From Candidatus Omnitrophota bacterium (GTDB lineage Bacteria; Omnitrophota; Gorgyraeia; Zapsychrales; Fredricksoniimonadaceae): DNA of 56,731 nucleotides. Position numbers and translations under genes: made by a program. The notes below the pieces were generated by a model. That model had not been told where the DNA came from and searched no databases. It was given only the letters and a program-made list of their open reading frames with translations. The DNA lies in the NCBI GenBank assembly GCA_903836515.1, contig CAILQW010000041.1, positions 1 through 56,731 on the forward strand. The letters are read 5' to 3'. This document shows positions 44,840 through 53,973 of this stretch, one piece after another (the stretch's first letter is position 1; each line of letters starts with the position of its first letter).

Positions 44840-44890
44840 GGGATAAGAATGTGTACGGCTTGGGCCTGTGAATCTGGTCAGGGACCGCCT

Positions 44891-44929
44891 CAACCCCGGA
44901 GGTTGACAGCCGGTCAACCTCCGGGGTTG
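44891..44929. repeat. Perfect 17-bp-stem palindrome
   Basis: CAACCCCGGAGGTTGAC, loop AGCCG, exact complement. Same 17-5-17 geometry as at 27620-27658. It lies after the AAA/DUF4143 gene and before remnant 2. No T-run follows, so a terminator is less likely. Confidence 0.85.
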
Positions 44930-44945
44930 CTTCACGGTTAATTAA

Positions 44946-45393
44946 TCCCCGAAAAAGCCACGGTTTACGAGCACCAGGACGCCGCCTTTGTGACCGAGGG
45001 CAAATTAAAGGTCATGCTGGAGAGTGATTATGTAGCCATGTCCCATCAGAAGGACATGGCGGAATCCTCGGCTCCTGCCGGGGACGTAGCCATGTCCCAT
45101 CAGAAGGACATGGCGGAATCCTCGGCTCCTGCCGGGGACGTAGCCATGTCCCATCTGGAAAATCGAATTCAGATCGATCTGAAACGGTAAAGGCGACCGG
45201 TGGTATCGATCTTAATCCATCCAAAATCGACATGGTTACAACAAACAGCGGCGAGGGAATCAAATTCAACATGGACCCCGCCACGCTGGCGCGCTTGCAA
45301 AACGCTTCCGGCGTCACGCCCGTCATTATCGGCATTCATTCATTGGATAGCCTGGCATCATTTATGGGTGTTCAGGCGTCTGGCGTGAAGTAG
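44946..45393 (+). pseudogene. Decayed member of the large modular family (remnant 2), N-terminal fragment joined to tail
   Basis: Starting after a stop at ~44943, frame A reads IPEKATVYEHQDAAFVTEG and LKVMLESDYVAM, aligning with VWIMPDKAVVYEKGNRVFVVEQHLKVMLESDY of protein B. It then runs into a 54-bp tandem repeat and stops at 45190. The tail (SETVKATGGIDLNPSKIDM..., MDPATLARLQNASGVTPVIIGIHSLDSL) is in another frame, ending TAG 45393. So one deletion and one frameshift have removed the cargo and the rest of the N-domain. The 620-base gap before higB holds only this, the palindrome and the repeat. Confidence 0.82.
45032..45155 (+). repeat. 54-bp tandem repeat (2.3 copies) built on a palindrome
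   Basis: Units at 45032-45085 and 45086-45139 are identical, with a partial third to 45155. Each contains CCATGTCC...GGACATGG as an inverted repeat. The length is 18 codons, so the frame is kept. It is placed immediately after KVMLESDYV, matching the site of the palindrome in protein A. Confidence 0.92.
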
Positions 45394-45416
45394 GGGGTTG
45401 CCGATTGCTGCATAGG

Positions 45417-45453
45417 CATAACGTTTGACATTATTAACGCCACATGTTATGGT
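45417..45453 (+). promoter_or_regulatory. Promoter/operator of higBA
   Basis: TTGACA (45425-45430), 17-nt spacer, TATGGT (45448-45453). Inverted repeat CATAAC (45417-45422)/GTTATG (45446-45451) brackets the promoter. Seven bases past the -10 box is the ATG at 45460, so the mRNA may be leaderless. Confidence 0.6.
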
Positions 45454-45459
45454 TTGGGC

Positions 45460-45741
45460 ATGATTCATTCATTTGACTGTGAAGACACTGAACAGCTTTT
45501 CCTGCGTGAATGCTCGCGCAGGATCCCATTTGATGTTCAGCGGACGGCATTGCGAAAACTTTGGATGCTTGATGCTGTCGTTGCATTGAATGCCCTGCGT
45601 ATACCGCCGGGTAACAGGCTTGAGGCTTTGTCCGGGAAGCGTGCCGGGCAATACAGCATACGGATCAATGATCAGTGGCGAATATGTTTTGTTTGGCGTG
45701 ATGGGCATGCGCATCATGTTGAGATTGTCGATTACCATTAA
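45460..45741 (+). CDS. higB: HigB-type toxin (RelE/ParE superfamily)
   Basis: 93 residues from ATG 45460; the track's TTG at 45454 is two codons earlier. Pattern IHSFDCEDTEQLF, RKLWMLDAVVALNALRIPPGNRLEALSGKRAGQYSIRINDQWRICFVWRDGHAHHVEIVDYH, with the conserved RIPPGNRLEALxG and YSIRINDQWRICF of the GraT/HigB plasmid-maintenance killer group. It is a ribosome-dependent mRNA endonuclease. The antitoxin gene follows 17 bases later. Confidence 0.92.
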   Translation: MIHSFDCEDTEQLFLRECSRRIPFDVQRTALRKLWMLDAVVALNALRIPPGNRLEALSGKRAGQYSIRINDQWRICFVWRDGHAHHVEIVDYH

Positions 45742-45758
45742 AGAATAGGAGCAAGTTC

Positions 45759-46061
45759 ATGAAAAACAAGAAATTACAACCCATACACCCCGGTGAAGTC
45801 CTGATGGAAGATTTTCTGAAGCCCATGGGCATAAGTCAGTACCGTTTGGCGCAGGATATTCATGTTCCGCCCCGGCGTATTAATGAGATCGTTCATTGTG
45901 TCCGTGCGGTAACGGCCGATACGGCCTTACGCCTGGGGAAGTATTTTGGCATATCCGCACAGTTCTGGGTCAATCTTCAGTCGCATTATGATTTGGCTGT
46001 CCAGGAAGACTTGCTGGGCAAGCGGCTGGAGACAGAGGTTCATGTGTTCGCCGGTGCTTGA
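45759..46061 (+). CDS. higA: HigA-type antitoxin (XRE family)
   Basis: 100 residues starting MKNKKLQPIHPGEVLMEDFLKPMGISQYRLAQDIHVPPRRINEIVHCVRAVTADTALRLGKYFGISAQFWVNLQSHYDL, the full HigA/VapI signature (PIHPGEVLxEDF and SAQFWxNLQ). AGGAGC lies upstream of the ATG. It should neutralise HigB and repress the promoter with the CATAAC/GTTATG repeat. Confidence 0.94.
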   Translation: MKNKKLQPIHPGEVLMEDFLKPMGISQYRLAQDIHVPPRRINEIVHCVRAVTADTALRLGKYFGISAQFWVNLQSHYDLAVQEDLLGKRLETEVHVFAGA

Positions 46062-46126
46062 GAGAAAGCCAGTTTGACAATTAACCCACCTCCGTCATCA
46101 CCAATACATCCCTATGATTCTGTTTC

Positions 46127-46154
46127 TTGATATTTTGTAACAATATGTTATATT
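46127..46154 (+). promoter_or_regulatory. Candidate promoter for protein B
   Basis: TTGATA (46127-46132), 16-nt spacer, TATATT (46149-46154), about 50 bases before the ATG at 46206. Confidence 0.5.
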
Positions 46155-46205
46155 TACTGCCATTCAGATCAAATTGATGATTATGCTAATTTCACAGGAA
46201 AATAT

Positions 46206-49200
46206 ATGACAGGTGTTCTTTATTGTCTTGGCTGGAAGTTTTTTCCTCGCGTTATCAGCACGATTATCCTGATCTTTTTTACCCTTAATACAGCTTTGCC
46301 TGTGGGATTAGCGCGGGCTAACGGCCTGGCGGCCTTGAATTTGCCGACGCCTGGCACGATGGTTCATCCTACCCCGGCATATTTGCCTCCTCTGGCTATC
46401 GGCATGGAGGTCCATCCTGACAATCCTTTTCAGTTCAGTTTTATCATCGATAAGGGCGATTCCGGCCTTGCATTTGACAGTGATGCGTTTCGTCAGGAAT
46501 CCGAGAAATTAGTCAAATATTTCATGGCGTCCCTGACTGTTCCTGAAAAAGAGCAGTGGGTGAACCTGTCGCCGTATGAAAAAAACCGCATCACCGGCGA
46601 AGGCCTTGGCCAGACGGACATGGGCCGCGATATGCTGGCGCAGGACTATATCCTCAAGCAGTTGTCGGCATCATTATTCTATCCGGAAGATGACCTGGGC
46701 CAGGCGTTCTGGCAGAGGGTTTACAGTCAGGCGAACGAACAGTTCGGGGTGACCGACCTGCCGCTGGATACCTTCAACAAGGTCTGGATCATGCCCGACA
46801 AGGCGGTTGTCTACGAGAAGGGCAACAGGGTCTTTGTGGTCGAACAGCACCTGAAAGTCATGCTCGAATCAGATTATAAATCGGCGCAGGTTGCCGGCGT
46901 GGGTAGGGACGGGTCTGTGACCCGTCCGGAAGATGAGCTCGCCAAGCAGGTCATGCGCGAAATCCTGATCCCCGCGATCGAAAAGGAAGTCAATGCCGGC
47001 AAAAATTTTGCCACTCTGCGCCAGATCTACAATTCCATGATCCTGGCTGTATGGTACAAGAAAACCCTGCGCGACAGCGTGCTCGGCAAGATCTATGTCG
47101 ATCGTAACAAGGCCGCAGGGATACAGGTCGATGATCCCGGCATCCGGCAGAAATTGTATGACCAGTATCTGGCTGCCTTCAGGGCCGGGGTTTATAACTA
47201 CATCAAAGATGAGGTTGATCCGCAGAGCCGCGCGTCGGTGCCCCGGAAATACGTGTCGGGCGGGGCCAAGGGATTGTCTGAAAAGAATTTGAGACAGGCA
47301 ACAACGGACGAAAAAAAGGATTGGGCGGGGCGTGTTGCGCAACGGTCTGATGCGAGCGCATCGGTGGCGGTGGATTTTGCGGAGGCGCCGAAGACGGATA
47401 ACTCCGAAAAAAGAAAATCTTCGGCGTCGGTGGCGAGGATGATGCCGGGGGCGAAGGCGATGACGAACGAGGCGACGGCGGCGGCCGTTGAGGCGCAGGC
47501 GCCTGGGACTGTGCTTTTTGTTCCGGTTGCGTCATTGCCCTCAGTAGCATTGACGGGTCAGCGGGATTACGGGGTTGGCGATCTTGGGCCGGAGGCGCGG
47601 GAACTCATCGAGTCGTTGGAAAGAGCAGGTGCCGGCTGGTTGCGCGAACCGTTGCTGGGGACGAATAATAACGGCGATCCTTATTATGGTGATGGGCTCT
47701 TTGGGCTCAACGGAAACTTACTTAGCCCGCAAGACATGGTCGCGCAAGGGTTTATAACCCAGGAACAACACGATACCATTGTTCCTAACGATATTCATTC
47801 TTTGCGGATTGCCTTTGATCGGCTGGGATACAAGGAACAACTGGCCCGTCAGGCGTATGCAAATTTTCTGAAGGCGCAAGAGACCGGGGTATGGCCGACG
47901 AACGGTCAGCCGGTGGCGCCTTTTCAGCAGGCGTTTGACACATTCGTCAAAGACAATACCGACGGCATTATCACGGTTGACGGCGTGGACATGCGTATGG
48001 ACTGGTTGCGATCGTATTCTTTGTTTCAGGTATTGAGCCGGAAGTATAGCCAATACGGCTGGCTGGGGCTCGTTGACCAGTATTCGGTTGAGCATGCGGG
48101 ACTGGAGGTTGAGGGTGTTACTGATATCTGGAAATATATTTCAGAAAAACTGATCTATCTGGATATGGCTGATTCCCTCAAGTTGAATGAAGTTCAGCTG
48201 AAAGTATCTTTGGATAAGTTGGGTGATTTGCAGTCCATCCTGGGAGATGAAAATTGGCAAAAGATCAGACCTGTATTTGAGCAGGCCTTGACGCGCTGGC
48301 CGGATGAACTGGCCAATATTAATGCCTCTGGTGTGAAAGCGTTTGAAGCGGAGAACCGTCAGGAGATCGGGTTCTTCCATTTCTTTCAGTTCCTTGTACG
48401 TCAGCAGGTGGAGGCCCTGAATACTTTTGCGCAAGAACATCATGTCCCGATTATCGAAGATTTGAATATATATCCGCGGTTTAACAGCGCGGATTGCTGG
48501 GGGAATCCGGATGTTTTCATTTATGATAAAGAAAAAAGGACGTTTTCGCTGCGTACCGGCGTACGCAATGACATCTTTGGGCATGTGCCGCCGGATTTGA
48601 GCAAGGCAGAAGGGATCAACTTTTATGTTAAACGATTCGTTTACGCCCTTCGTTTGGCGCCCGGGGCGCGGTTTCGGCTGGACTATGTCTTTGGGTATGC
48701 GGATCCTTTTGTTATCCCCAGGGACAAGCCGTCCCATGAGGGATATTTTTTAAGAGATGTTCACGATGGCCTGGATCCGTATCTTATCTTTGAAAGATTG
48801 GCGAAGATTTTCCCCGAGGTCGATCTGACGGATGTGTTTATAGCCGAGAATCTCGGCGAAGGCACACCCCGGACGGATGCGTTCTTCCGCAAGTTGCCTT
48901 TGCCAGGCATGAGTGTATTGCAGTACATGTCGCTGGAGCCTTCCTGGAGAAACCGGTTCAACGGTGATCCGTACCATCCGGCTAATTTGTTGCCCAGCCA
49001 AATGGCTTTTCTTGCCTCCCACGACAATCCGTCGACAAGGCTTTGGGACAGCAACCTTTCGACTAACAGTAAAAAGGTGCTGGCTCAGATTTTACGCGAG
49101 CTGGGGGTTACGGAGGAGTTGACAGAGGACAATATCGCGGAGATCATGAACAAGGTCTTGATGAACACCATGGCCAATACCACGGTGGTTAACTATGCGG

Positions 49201-50309
49201 ATGTCGTTGACGGTGAATCCGGGGCTGTGGGCATCAAAAGTCAGCATAATGTGCCGGGCACTTCGTTGAGCACGAATTGGTCTTACCGGCAGACAAGGGA
49301 TTATCTTACGGGTGTTGTGCCGCGTCTGAAGCAATGGATCAAGGATTCCCATCGTGCTCCGGACAACTGGATGGCGCGGCGTGAGCCGGTACGCAGGGCG
49401 TCGCCGGCCGCACAATTGGCGCTGGCTGTTTTGGCCCAGGGCAGTCCCCAGGAACAGCAAATGGCCCGTCTGCTGACGACCATGGTTGGTGAAGGCCGGG
49501 TGCGCAAGGCTGACCTGCGCCAGGGGATGTTGTCGGTGCTTTACCGACACAGCGACGGCGAGGATTATATCTTTCTATCGAGGAGTGATGCGGCACGTGA
49601 CGGAGGCTATCTTGCCGTCCCTCAGCAGGCACAAAGCCTGATCGCTGCCGTTGGGCAATTGATACCGGAAGAATCGGCTGCGGCGCCTGTAACACAGGAT
49701 ACTCTTGCCAGCCGTTTGGATAAGATTTTTTACGCTACGCATATCGATTACACGCGGGTTGTTCTTGATGAAGACATGAGAGAAAAGAAGATCATGCCTT
49801 TTCTCGGCGCGTTGGTTAATTTTAATTTATTGGAAAGTGAGCTGGATGCGGATACCGTGTCAAGGCTGAAGAAGGCCGGGTTGTGGGATTTCCGGGTTTA
49901 TTATACAGAGAAATACCGGCCCCTGTGGGATAGGCTTTTTGCTGAGAATCAAAGCCGTATGTCCCGTCCTGATCTTGTAGCGGGATTATTGAACGGCACG
50001 TTACCGCTGATCAACAAGGGCCAGCTGGCGGATCTGGTGGCGGCCATCAGTGAGGCGTTTGGTGACGAGATCGCCCCAAAGACTGGAAAGTCTGCTGGCG
50101 ATGCGTTGGCGGGCACGTCGGCCGACGCCGCGGCATCGCCCGGTGGTGTCACCCTTGATACAGCGACCATGGATTTCAGGATCTGCCGTGATAGCCACGG
50201 TGTGCCGTTACCGGTATCGGCCCAGCCTTGGGCGCAGTTGGACGTGAGCGGTTTTGAGCCGCGCATCGGGAAGATCGTGCCGGTGTCCGTGGCGGCGCTG
50301 GTGCGATAA
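46206..50309 (+). CDS. Large modular secreted protein B: shared N-terminal domain + GH77 4-alpha-glucanotransferase + tail
   Basis: 1367 residues. Signal peptide ends near VGLARA. Residues ~40-360 are the shared domain (LTVPEKEQWVNLSPYEKNRI, QTDMGRDML, DTFNKVWIMPDKAVVYE, VPRKYVSGG). A low-complexity Ser/Ala/Lys linker follows. Residues ~430-1080 are a GH77 amylomaltase: IEDLNIYPRFNSADCWGNPDVF, RLDYVFGYADPF (nucleophile Asp), FIAENLGEGTPRTDAF (acid/base Glu), LASHDNPSTRLW (Asp). The catalytic triad is complete. The tail (GGVTLDTATMDF...VSGFEPRIGKIVPV) is a weaker copy of the GGIDL tail. An in-frame palindrome follows KVMLESDY. MalQ-type enzymes are usually cytoplasmic, so an exported one is unusual. 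Confidence 0.88.
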   Translation: MTGVLYCLGWKFFPRVISTIILIFFTLNTALPVGLARANGLAALNLPTPGTMVHPTPAYLPPLAIGMEVHPDNPFQFSFIIDKGDSGLAFDSDAFRQESEKLVKYFMASLTVPEKEQWVNLSPYEKNRITGEGLGQTDMGRDMLAQDYILKQLSASLFYPEDDLGQAFWQRVYSQANEQFGVTDLPLDTFNKVWIMPDKAVVYEKGNRVFVVEQHLKVMLESDYKSAQVAGVGRDGSVTRPEDELAKQVMREILIPAIEKEVNAGKNFATLRQIYNSMILAVWYKKTLRDSVLGKIYVDRNKAAGIQVDDPGIRQKLYDQYLAAFRAGVYNYIKDEVDPQSRASVPRKYVSGGAKGLSEKNLRQATTDEKKDWAGRVAQRSDASASVAVDFAEAPKTDNSEKRKSSASVARMMPGAKAMTNEATAAAVEAQAPGTVLFVPVASLPSVALTGQRDYGVGDLGPEARELIESLERAGAGWLREPLLGTNNNGDPYYGDGLFGLNGNLLSPQDMVAQGFITQEQHDTIVPNDIHSLRIAFDRLGYKEQLARQAYANFLKAQETGVWPTNGQPVAPFQQAFDTFVKDNTDGIITVDGVDMRMDWLRSYSLFQVLSRKYSQYGWLGLVDQYSVEHAGLEVEGVTDIWKYISEKLIYLDMADSLKLNEVQLKVSLDKLGDLQSILGDENWQKIRPVFEQALTRWPDELANINASGVKAFEAENRQEIGFFHFFQFLVRQQVEALNTFAQEHHVPIIEDLNIYPRFNSADCWGNPDVFIYDKEKRTFSLRTGVRNDIFGHVPPDLSKAEGINFYVKRFVYALRLAPGARFRLDYVFGYADPFVIPRDKPSHEGYFLRDVHDGLDPYLIFERLAKIFPEVDLTDVFIAENLGEGTPRTDAFFRKLPLPGMSVLQYMSLEPSWRNRFNGDPYHPANLLPSQMAFLASHDNPSTRLWDSNLSTNSKKVLAQILRELGVTEELTEDNIAEIMNKVLMNTMANTTVVNYADVVDGESGAVGIKSQHNVPGTSLSTNWSYRQTRDYLTGVVPRLKQWIKDSHRAPDNWMARREPVRRASPAAQLALAVLAQGSPQEQQMARLLTTMVGEGRVRKADLRQGMLSVLYRHSDGEDYIFLSRSDAARDGGYLAVPQQAQSLIAAVGQLIPEESAAAPVTQDTLASRLDKIFYATHIDYTRVVLDEDMREKKIMPFLGALVNFNLLESELDADTVSRLKKAGLWDFRVYYTEKYRPLWDRLFAENQSRMSRPDLVAGLLNGTLPLINKGQLADLVAAISEAFGDEIAPKTGKSAGDALAGTSADAAASPGGVTLDTATMDFRICRDSHGVPLPVSAQPWAQLDVSGFEPRIGKIVPVSVAALVR
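46903..46927. repeat. In-frame palindromic insertion in protein B
   Basis: GGACGGGTC-TGT-GACCCGTCC inside GTAGGGAC...; translated GRDGSVTRP. The same loop and similar arms as the intergenic palindrome at 13696-13716. It is in the linker after KVMLESDY. Confidence 0.92.
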
Positions 50310-50351
50310 TCGACGGGGATGGATATTTCTACGATGTAAACGGAGCGCGTG

Positions 50352-53300
50352 ATGGTGCCTTTATTTCATCATAAATTTCCTTTCAAGGCCGTTTGTTCTT
50401 TACTGACGGCGGTCGTGTTTTTACTGACACCGATCTTGGCTGAGGCGCAGGCGTTGAGAGATCTTCCGTCGCCGGGCACCCTGGTTGTGACGGGTGGTGT
50501 CTATACGCCGGCGCTGGTCAAGGGACTGCGGATCGACCCGCAACAGCCGCGCAAGCTTTTGTTCATGCTCGACAAGGGGCAAACGCCGGAGGTTGACCTG
50601 CGGGAAAATGTCGAGCGGCAGGCGCGGTATTTCCTGACAGGCTTGACTGTTCCTGAAAAAGAATTCTGGGTTAATCTCTCTCCGTATGAATCCGACCGCA
50701 TTGTCACAAAAACCCTGGGGATGACCGAGCTGGGGCGCGATCTTTTGGCCCAGGATTATATCCTTAAACAGTTCACGGCATCGTTATTGCATCCTGACAG
50801 CGCCAGTGGCCGTGTGTTTTGGGCGCGGTTGCGCGCTCTTGCGGGCCCTGATGTGAATGCGGAGAAGTTGGCAAATGATTTTCACAAGGTGTGGATCGTT
50901 CCGGCGCGGGCGCGGGTTGTTGAGAAGGGCTTGAGCGGGGTGGTTGTTGAGGCGCGCCTCAAGGTCATGCTTGAACAGGATTATCTGGCGCGCGCGCAGG
51001 CAGAGGGAAGTCATGCCCTGAATGCGGGGCAGGAGGCTGTTGTTCAGGTGATGCGCGAGGTCATTGTGCCCGTGATCGAGCGGGAGGTTAATGAAGGCGC
51101 CCGCTTTGCCCGGTTACGGCAGATATTCCAGGCCCTGATCCTGGCCAAATGGTACCGTCAGAAAAAAGGGGCCGCGCCCTGGCGCCGGTCTTATCTGGAC
51201 AAGGCAAGGCTCGCGGGCGTTGCTATCGCCGACAAGGCGGAACCGCGCAAGATTTATGATACGTATGTGGACGCGTATAAGAAAGGTGCTGTCAATCTCA
51301 TCCGCGAAGAGAAGGATGCCGTGTCCGGCGAACTTTTGCCGCGCAAGTATTTTTCCGGCGGGGTAAATGATTTTGGCATGTTAACACCGGGTGTTTTTTC
51401 GGTGGTGTCAGGTCCATTGCCGGCAGTTCCCGACGTGGCTGTTGTTGATCTGGCGGCGGAAGTGGCGCCGGTCAAGCTTACGCACGCCCCCGTTATATAT
51501 TTGTGGCATGCCGGGCCTACGAAGTGTTTTGACAAAATCACGGAGGAATACCTTCAAGGGTTGGCAGACAAGGGGATCAATGAGTTGTGGACCATGGGCA
51601 TATGGGAGCGATCCAAGTTTAGCCGATATTATCAGGGATGGGCCGCTAAGATCTTTGGGCAAAAGCAGCGCCTGGCCTCCGCGTATAGCCTCGATGATTA
51701 TACGGTGGCGGCAAGCCTGGGTGGCGAGGCGGCTTTTGAAGGGCTTGTCAAACGTGCGGCCAAGTATGGGATAAAAGTGTGTGTTGATCTTGTGACCAAT
51801 CATGCCGGCGTCATGGGCAAATTGATGAAGGAACATCCGGAGCGGTTCATACGGGTTGAAGAAGGCAGAATACCAGAAGCGGAGATCGCCAATTTGAGCA
51901 GTTATTTCAGGGGGATCCGGAAGAATCTTCAGGAGAGTGAATTTGTCAGGTTTTTCTTTCGGCATAAAGATAAAAAGGGAAAATCCTGGATTTATGCGCA
52001 TCAAAAGGATCCTTATTATGCGGCATGGCTGGACACGGTGGCTTTTGACTTTTCCAAGCCGGAAACTCAGGCATATATTAAGGCGTTAATTGATCGTATT
52101 ATGCAGTTGACGAACGGTGGAGGTATTCGTTTTGACATGTTCCATCTGGCTTTGGCAGGCCGATTCAATAATAGTTGGGGGGAATTAAAGCATGGCGAAA
52201 TGCATGATGATTTTTGGAGGGATCTTTTTGGAGAAATGAAAAAAAAGTATCCGGATTCTGTTTTTATTGCAGAAATGTATGAGAATGAAGAATATGCTTT
52301 GAAGCTGGGGATTGATTTTGTTTATGCCAAACATCTTTCTTTGGAGCATTTTGTATCTTTGCGTCGTAGTTCCGGAATGTTTGGTTCGTTGTTGTCTGAG
52401 GGGGCTGATTTTTACATGCAGGGTATTATAAAGTTTCTCGAAAATCATGATGATATTCGTGGGAAAAGGACCATTGATGAGATACGTGAAACAACGGCTT
52501 TCAGCTGGCTGGCTGTTACGGAGGCTGCGCCATTGAGGGGAGGTAGTATTGTGAGGTCTTTGATCGAGAAAGGATATGTAAGAGAAAACGATCAAGATCT
52601 TTATCTTAATGCTGACATCCCTGAGATTGAGGATTTTTTGAAGGAGCATTTTAATGATTATCCAGATGATATTAAGGCATTGCTGAGTGAGCGCGTATTA
52701 AAAAGTTTTATAGCACGTACCAAGGCCGCCAATGCGGCGCTGATGGCCTATTTCTCCGGGGGCACGCTGATCAATGAGGGGTTTGAAACGGGGCGTCATG
52801 CCGAGACCAACGGTAAGCCCGATGCACTGAATCAACCCGATGCAGAAGATACGTGGCGGGAATACCCTGAACTCACATCATTTTATAAGAATTTATTTTC
52901 TTTGATGGCAGATAAATTATGGTGTAACGGAACAATGCGGCCGGCTTTGGTTGGTGATCAGCGTGATCTTCCCGAAGGGGTTTTGGTTGATCAGCGCCGC
53001 ATTCAGAATGAGGACGGTTCTTATGAGGTTGGCCTTGTTGTCGTGAATCACAGCGGTACGGAAAAGACGCTTCCCTGGATCAATCAGCATTATCAGTGGG
53101 ATTATCTTACCGAGGACGACAAGGATAATATGGAATTTGTCGATATTCTTGATCCGCAGGCGGCTCCTGCCGCTTTCAGGGACATGGTTGGCAGGGGGAC
53201 ATGGGTGCTCCAGCCGTGGGAAAGGCATGTGTACAGGCTTCGCAGGAAAGGAACGACGGATCAGGCAAGCCTTGTCGACAAGAACTATGGCGGTATTGAT

Positions 53301-53447
53301 GCCAGCGGTATGGACGTGGCCGTTGACCGGAGCCCGGCGGCATCCGCAGAGGAAGTTGTCGGCAATGAAGATCTCCTTTTGCCTTCGTTTGCCGGTTTCA
53401 AGCCAGTCCTCTTGACGATCACACCTGCGTCATCGGATCCGCGATGA
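50352..53447 (+). CDS. Large modular secreted protein C: shared N-terminal domain + GH13 (alpha-amylase-type) domain + tail
   Basis: 1031 residues from ATG 50352, with GGAG six bases before; the track's GTG start at 50349 is one codon earlier. Signal peptide to about ILAEAQA. Shared domain residues ~35-340 (LTVPEKEFWVNLSPYESDRI, MTELGRDLL, DFHKVWIVPARARVVEK, LPRKYFSGG). GH13 barrel: VCVDLVTNHAG (region I), GGIRFDMFHLAL (region II, nucleophile Asp), VFIAEMYENE (region III, Glu), FLENHDDIRG (region IV, Asp). All three catalytic acids present. The end, YGGIDASGMDVAVDR...FAGFKPVLLTITPASS, is the diverged tail. No palindrome insertion in this copy. It begins 42 bases after protein B ends, so B and C look like tandem duplicates with swapped cargo. 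Confidence 0.88.
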   Translation: MVPLFHHKFPFKAVCSLLTAVVFLLTPILAEAQALRDLPSPGTLVVTGGVYTPALVKGLRIDPQQPRKLLFMLDKGQTPEVDLRENVERQARYFLTGLTVPEKEFWVNLSPYESDRIVTKTLGMTELGRDLLAQDYILKQFTASLLHPDSASGRVFWARLRALAGPDVNAEKLANDFHKVWIVPARARVVEKGLSGVVVEARLKVMLEQDYLARAQAEGSHALNAGQEAVVQVMREVIVPVIEREVNEGARFARLRQIFQALILAKWYRQKKGAAPWRRSYLDKARLAGVAIADKAEPRKIYDTYVDAYKKGAVNLIREEKDAVSGELLPRKYFSGGVNDFGMLTPGVFSVVSGPLPAVPDVAVVDLAAEVAPVKLTHAPVIYLWHAGPTKCFDKITEEYLQGLADKGINELWTMGIWERSKFSRYYQGWAAKIFGQKQRLASAYSLDDYTVAASLGGEAAFEGLVKRAAKYGIKVCVDLVTNHAGVMGKLMKEHPERFIRVEEGRIPEAEIANLSSYFRGIRKNLQESEFVRFFFRHKDKKGKSWIYAHQKDPYYAAWLDTVAFDFSKPETQAYIKALIDRIMQLTNGGGIRFDMFHLALAGRFNNSWGELKHGEMHDDFWRDLFGEMKKKYPDSVFIAEMYENEEYALKLGIDFVYAKHLSLEHFVSLRRSSGMFGSLLSEGADFYMQGIIKFLENHDDIRGKRTIDEIRETTAFSWLAVTEAAPLRGGSIVRSLIEKGYVRENDQDLYLNADIPEIEDFLKEHFNDYPDDIKALLSERVLKSFIARTKAANAALMAYFSGGTLINEGFETGRHAETNGKPDALNQPDAEDTWREYPELTSFYKNLFSLMADKLWCNGTMRPALVGDQRDLPEGVLVDQRRIQNEDGSYEVGLVVVNHSGTEKTLPWINQHYQWDYLTEDDKDNMEFVDILDPQAAPAAFRDMVGRGTWVLQPWERHVYRLRRKGTTDQASLVDKNYGGIDASGMDVAVDRSPAASAEEVVGNEDLLLPSFAGFKPVLLTITPASSDPR

Positions 53448-53553
53448 TCATTTCCTCATGCCCGTGATTTGACGCTTCCCAAGGTGTATGACTTCTGGTA
53501 TGCTTGTGGACATTCTAGCGGATAGCCCGTCAGATACGGGAGAGGAGACTTTT

Positions 53554-53970
53554 ATGGAACGCATGGACAGGATCAATCAGTTTATCAAGCGTGAGATCAG
53601 CCAGATGATGTTGCTCGGCGAGATCCGCGACCCGCGTGTGACCGGGGTGACCATCACCTATGTTGATGTCAGCAAGGACTTGAGCTGGGCGCATGTGGGC
53701 TTCAGTGTCTTGTCCGACGATCCGGATGCCATACGCCGGGTGCAGGGCGGGCTTGATTCAGCCCGGGGCATGGTGCGGCGTTTGCTCGGACAGCGGATCA
53801 CCTTGAGGCATGTGCCTGAAGTGAAATTTGTTTATGATAATACCATCGCGCAAGGTGTCCACATGACCCAGTTGTTCAACGAGCTCGAAGCTGGTCGCGC
53901 GCGTCAGGCAACACCTTCGGGCGAAGAAGCAACGGCCGAAGGACAGCCAACCGCAGCCGGGGACGCTTAA
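53554..53970 (+). CDS. rbfA: Ribosome-binding factor A
   Basis: 138 residues from ATG 53554 (MERMDRINQFIKREISQM) with GAGGAG six bases before; the track start 53488 adds an unsupported leader. KH-like fold: LLGEIRDPRVTGVTITYVDVSKDLSWAHVGFSVL and RRLLGQRITLRHVPEVKFVYDNTIAQGVHMTQLFNEL. It helps mature the 16S 5' end. A disordered tail (ATPSGEEATAEGQPTAAG) is extra. The operon rbfA-nrnA-truB-ribF is the common bacterial order; nusA-infB, usually upstream, are replaced here by the modular genes. Confidence 0.93.
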   Translation: MERMDRINQFIKREISQMMLLGEIRDPRVTGVTITYVDVSKDLSWAHVGFSVLSDDPDAIRRVQGGLDSARGMVRRLLGQRITLRHVPEVKFVYDNTIAQGVHMTQLFNELEAGRARQATPSGEEATAEGQPTAAGDA

Positions 53971-53973
53971 CCC

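Noticed and set aside
43505-46061. Prophage or integrative element spanning the AAA/DUF4143 and HigBA genes
   Set aside because: No integrase, structural or conjugation genes and no flanking direct repeats were found; the region is better described as an accessory patch.
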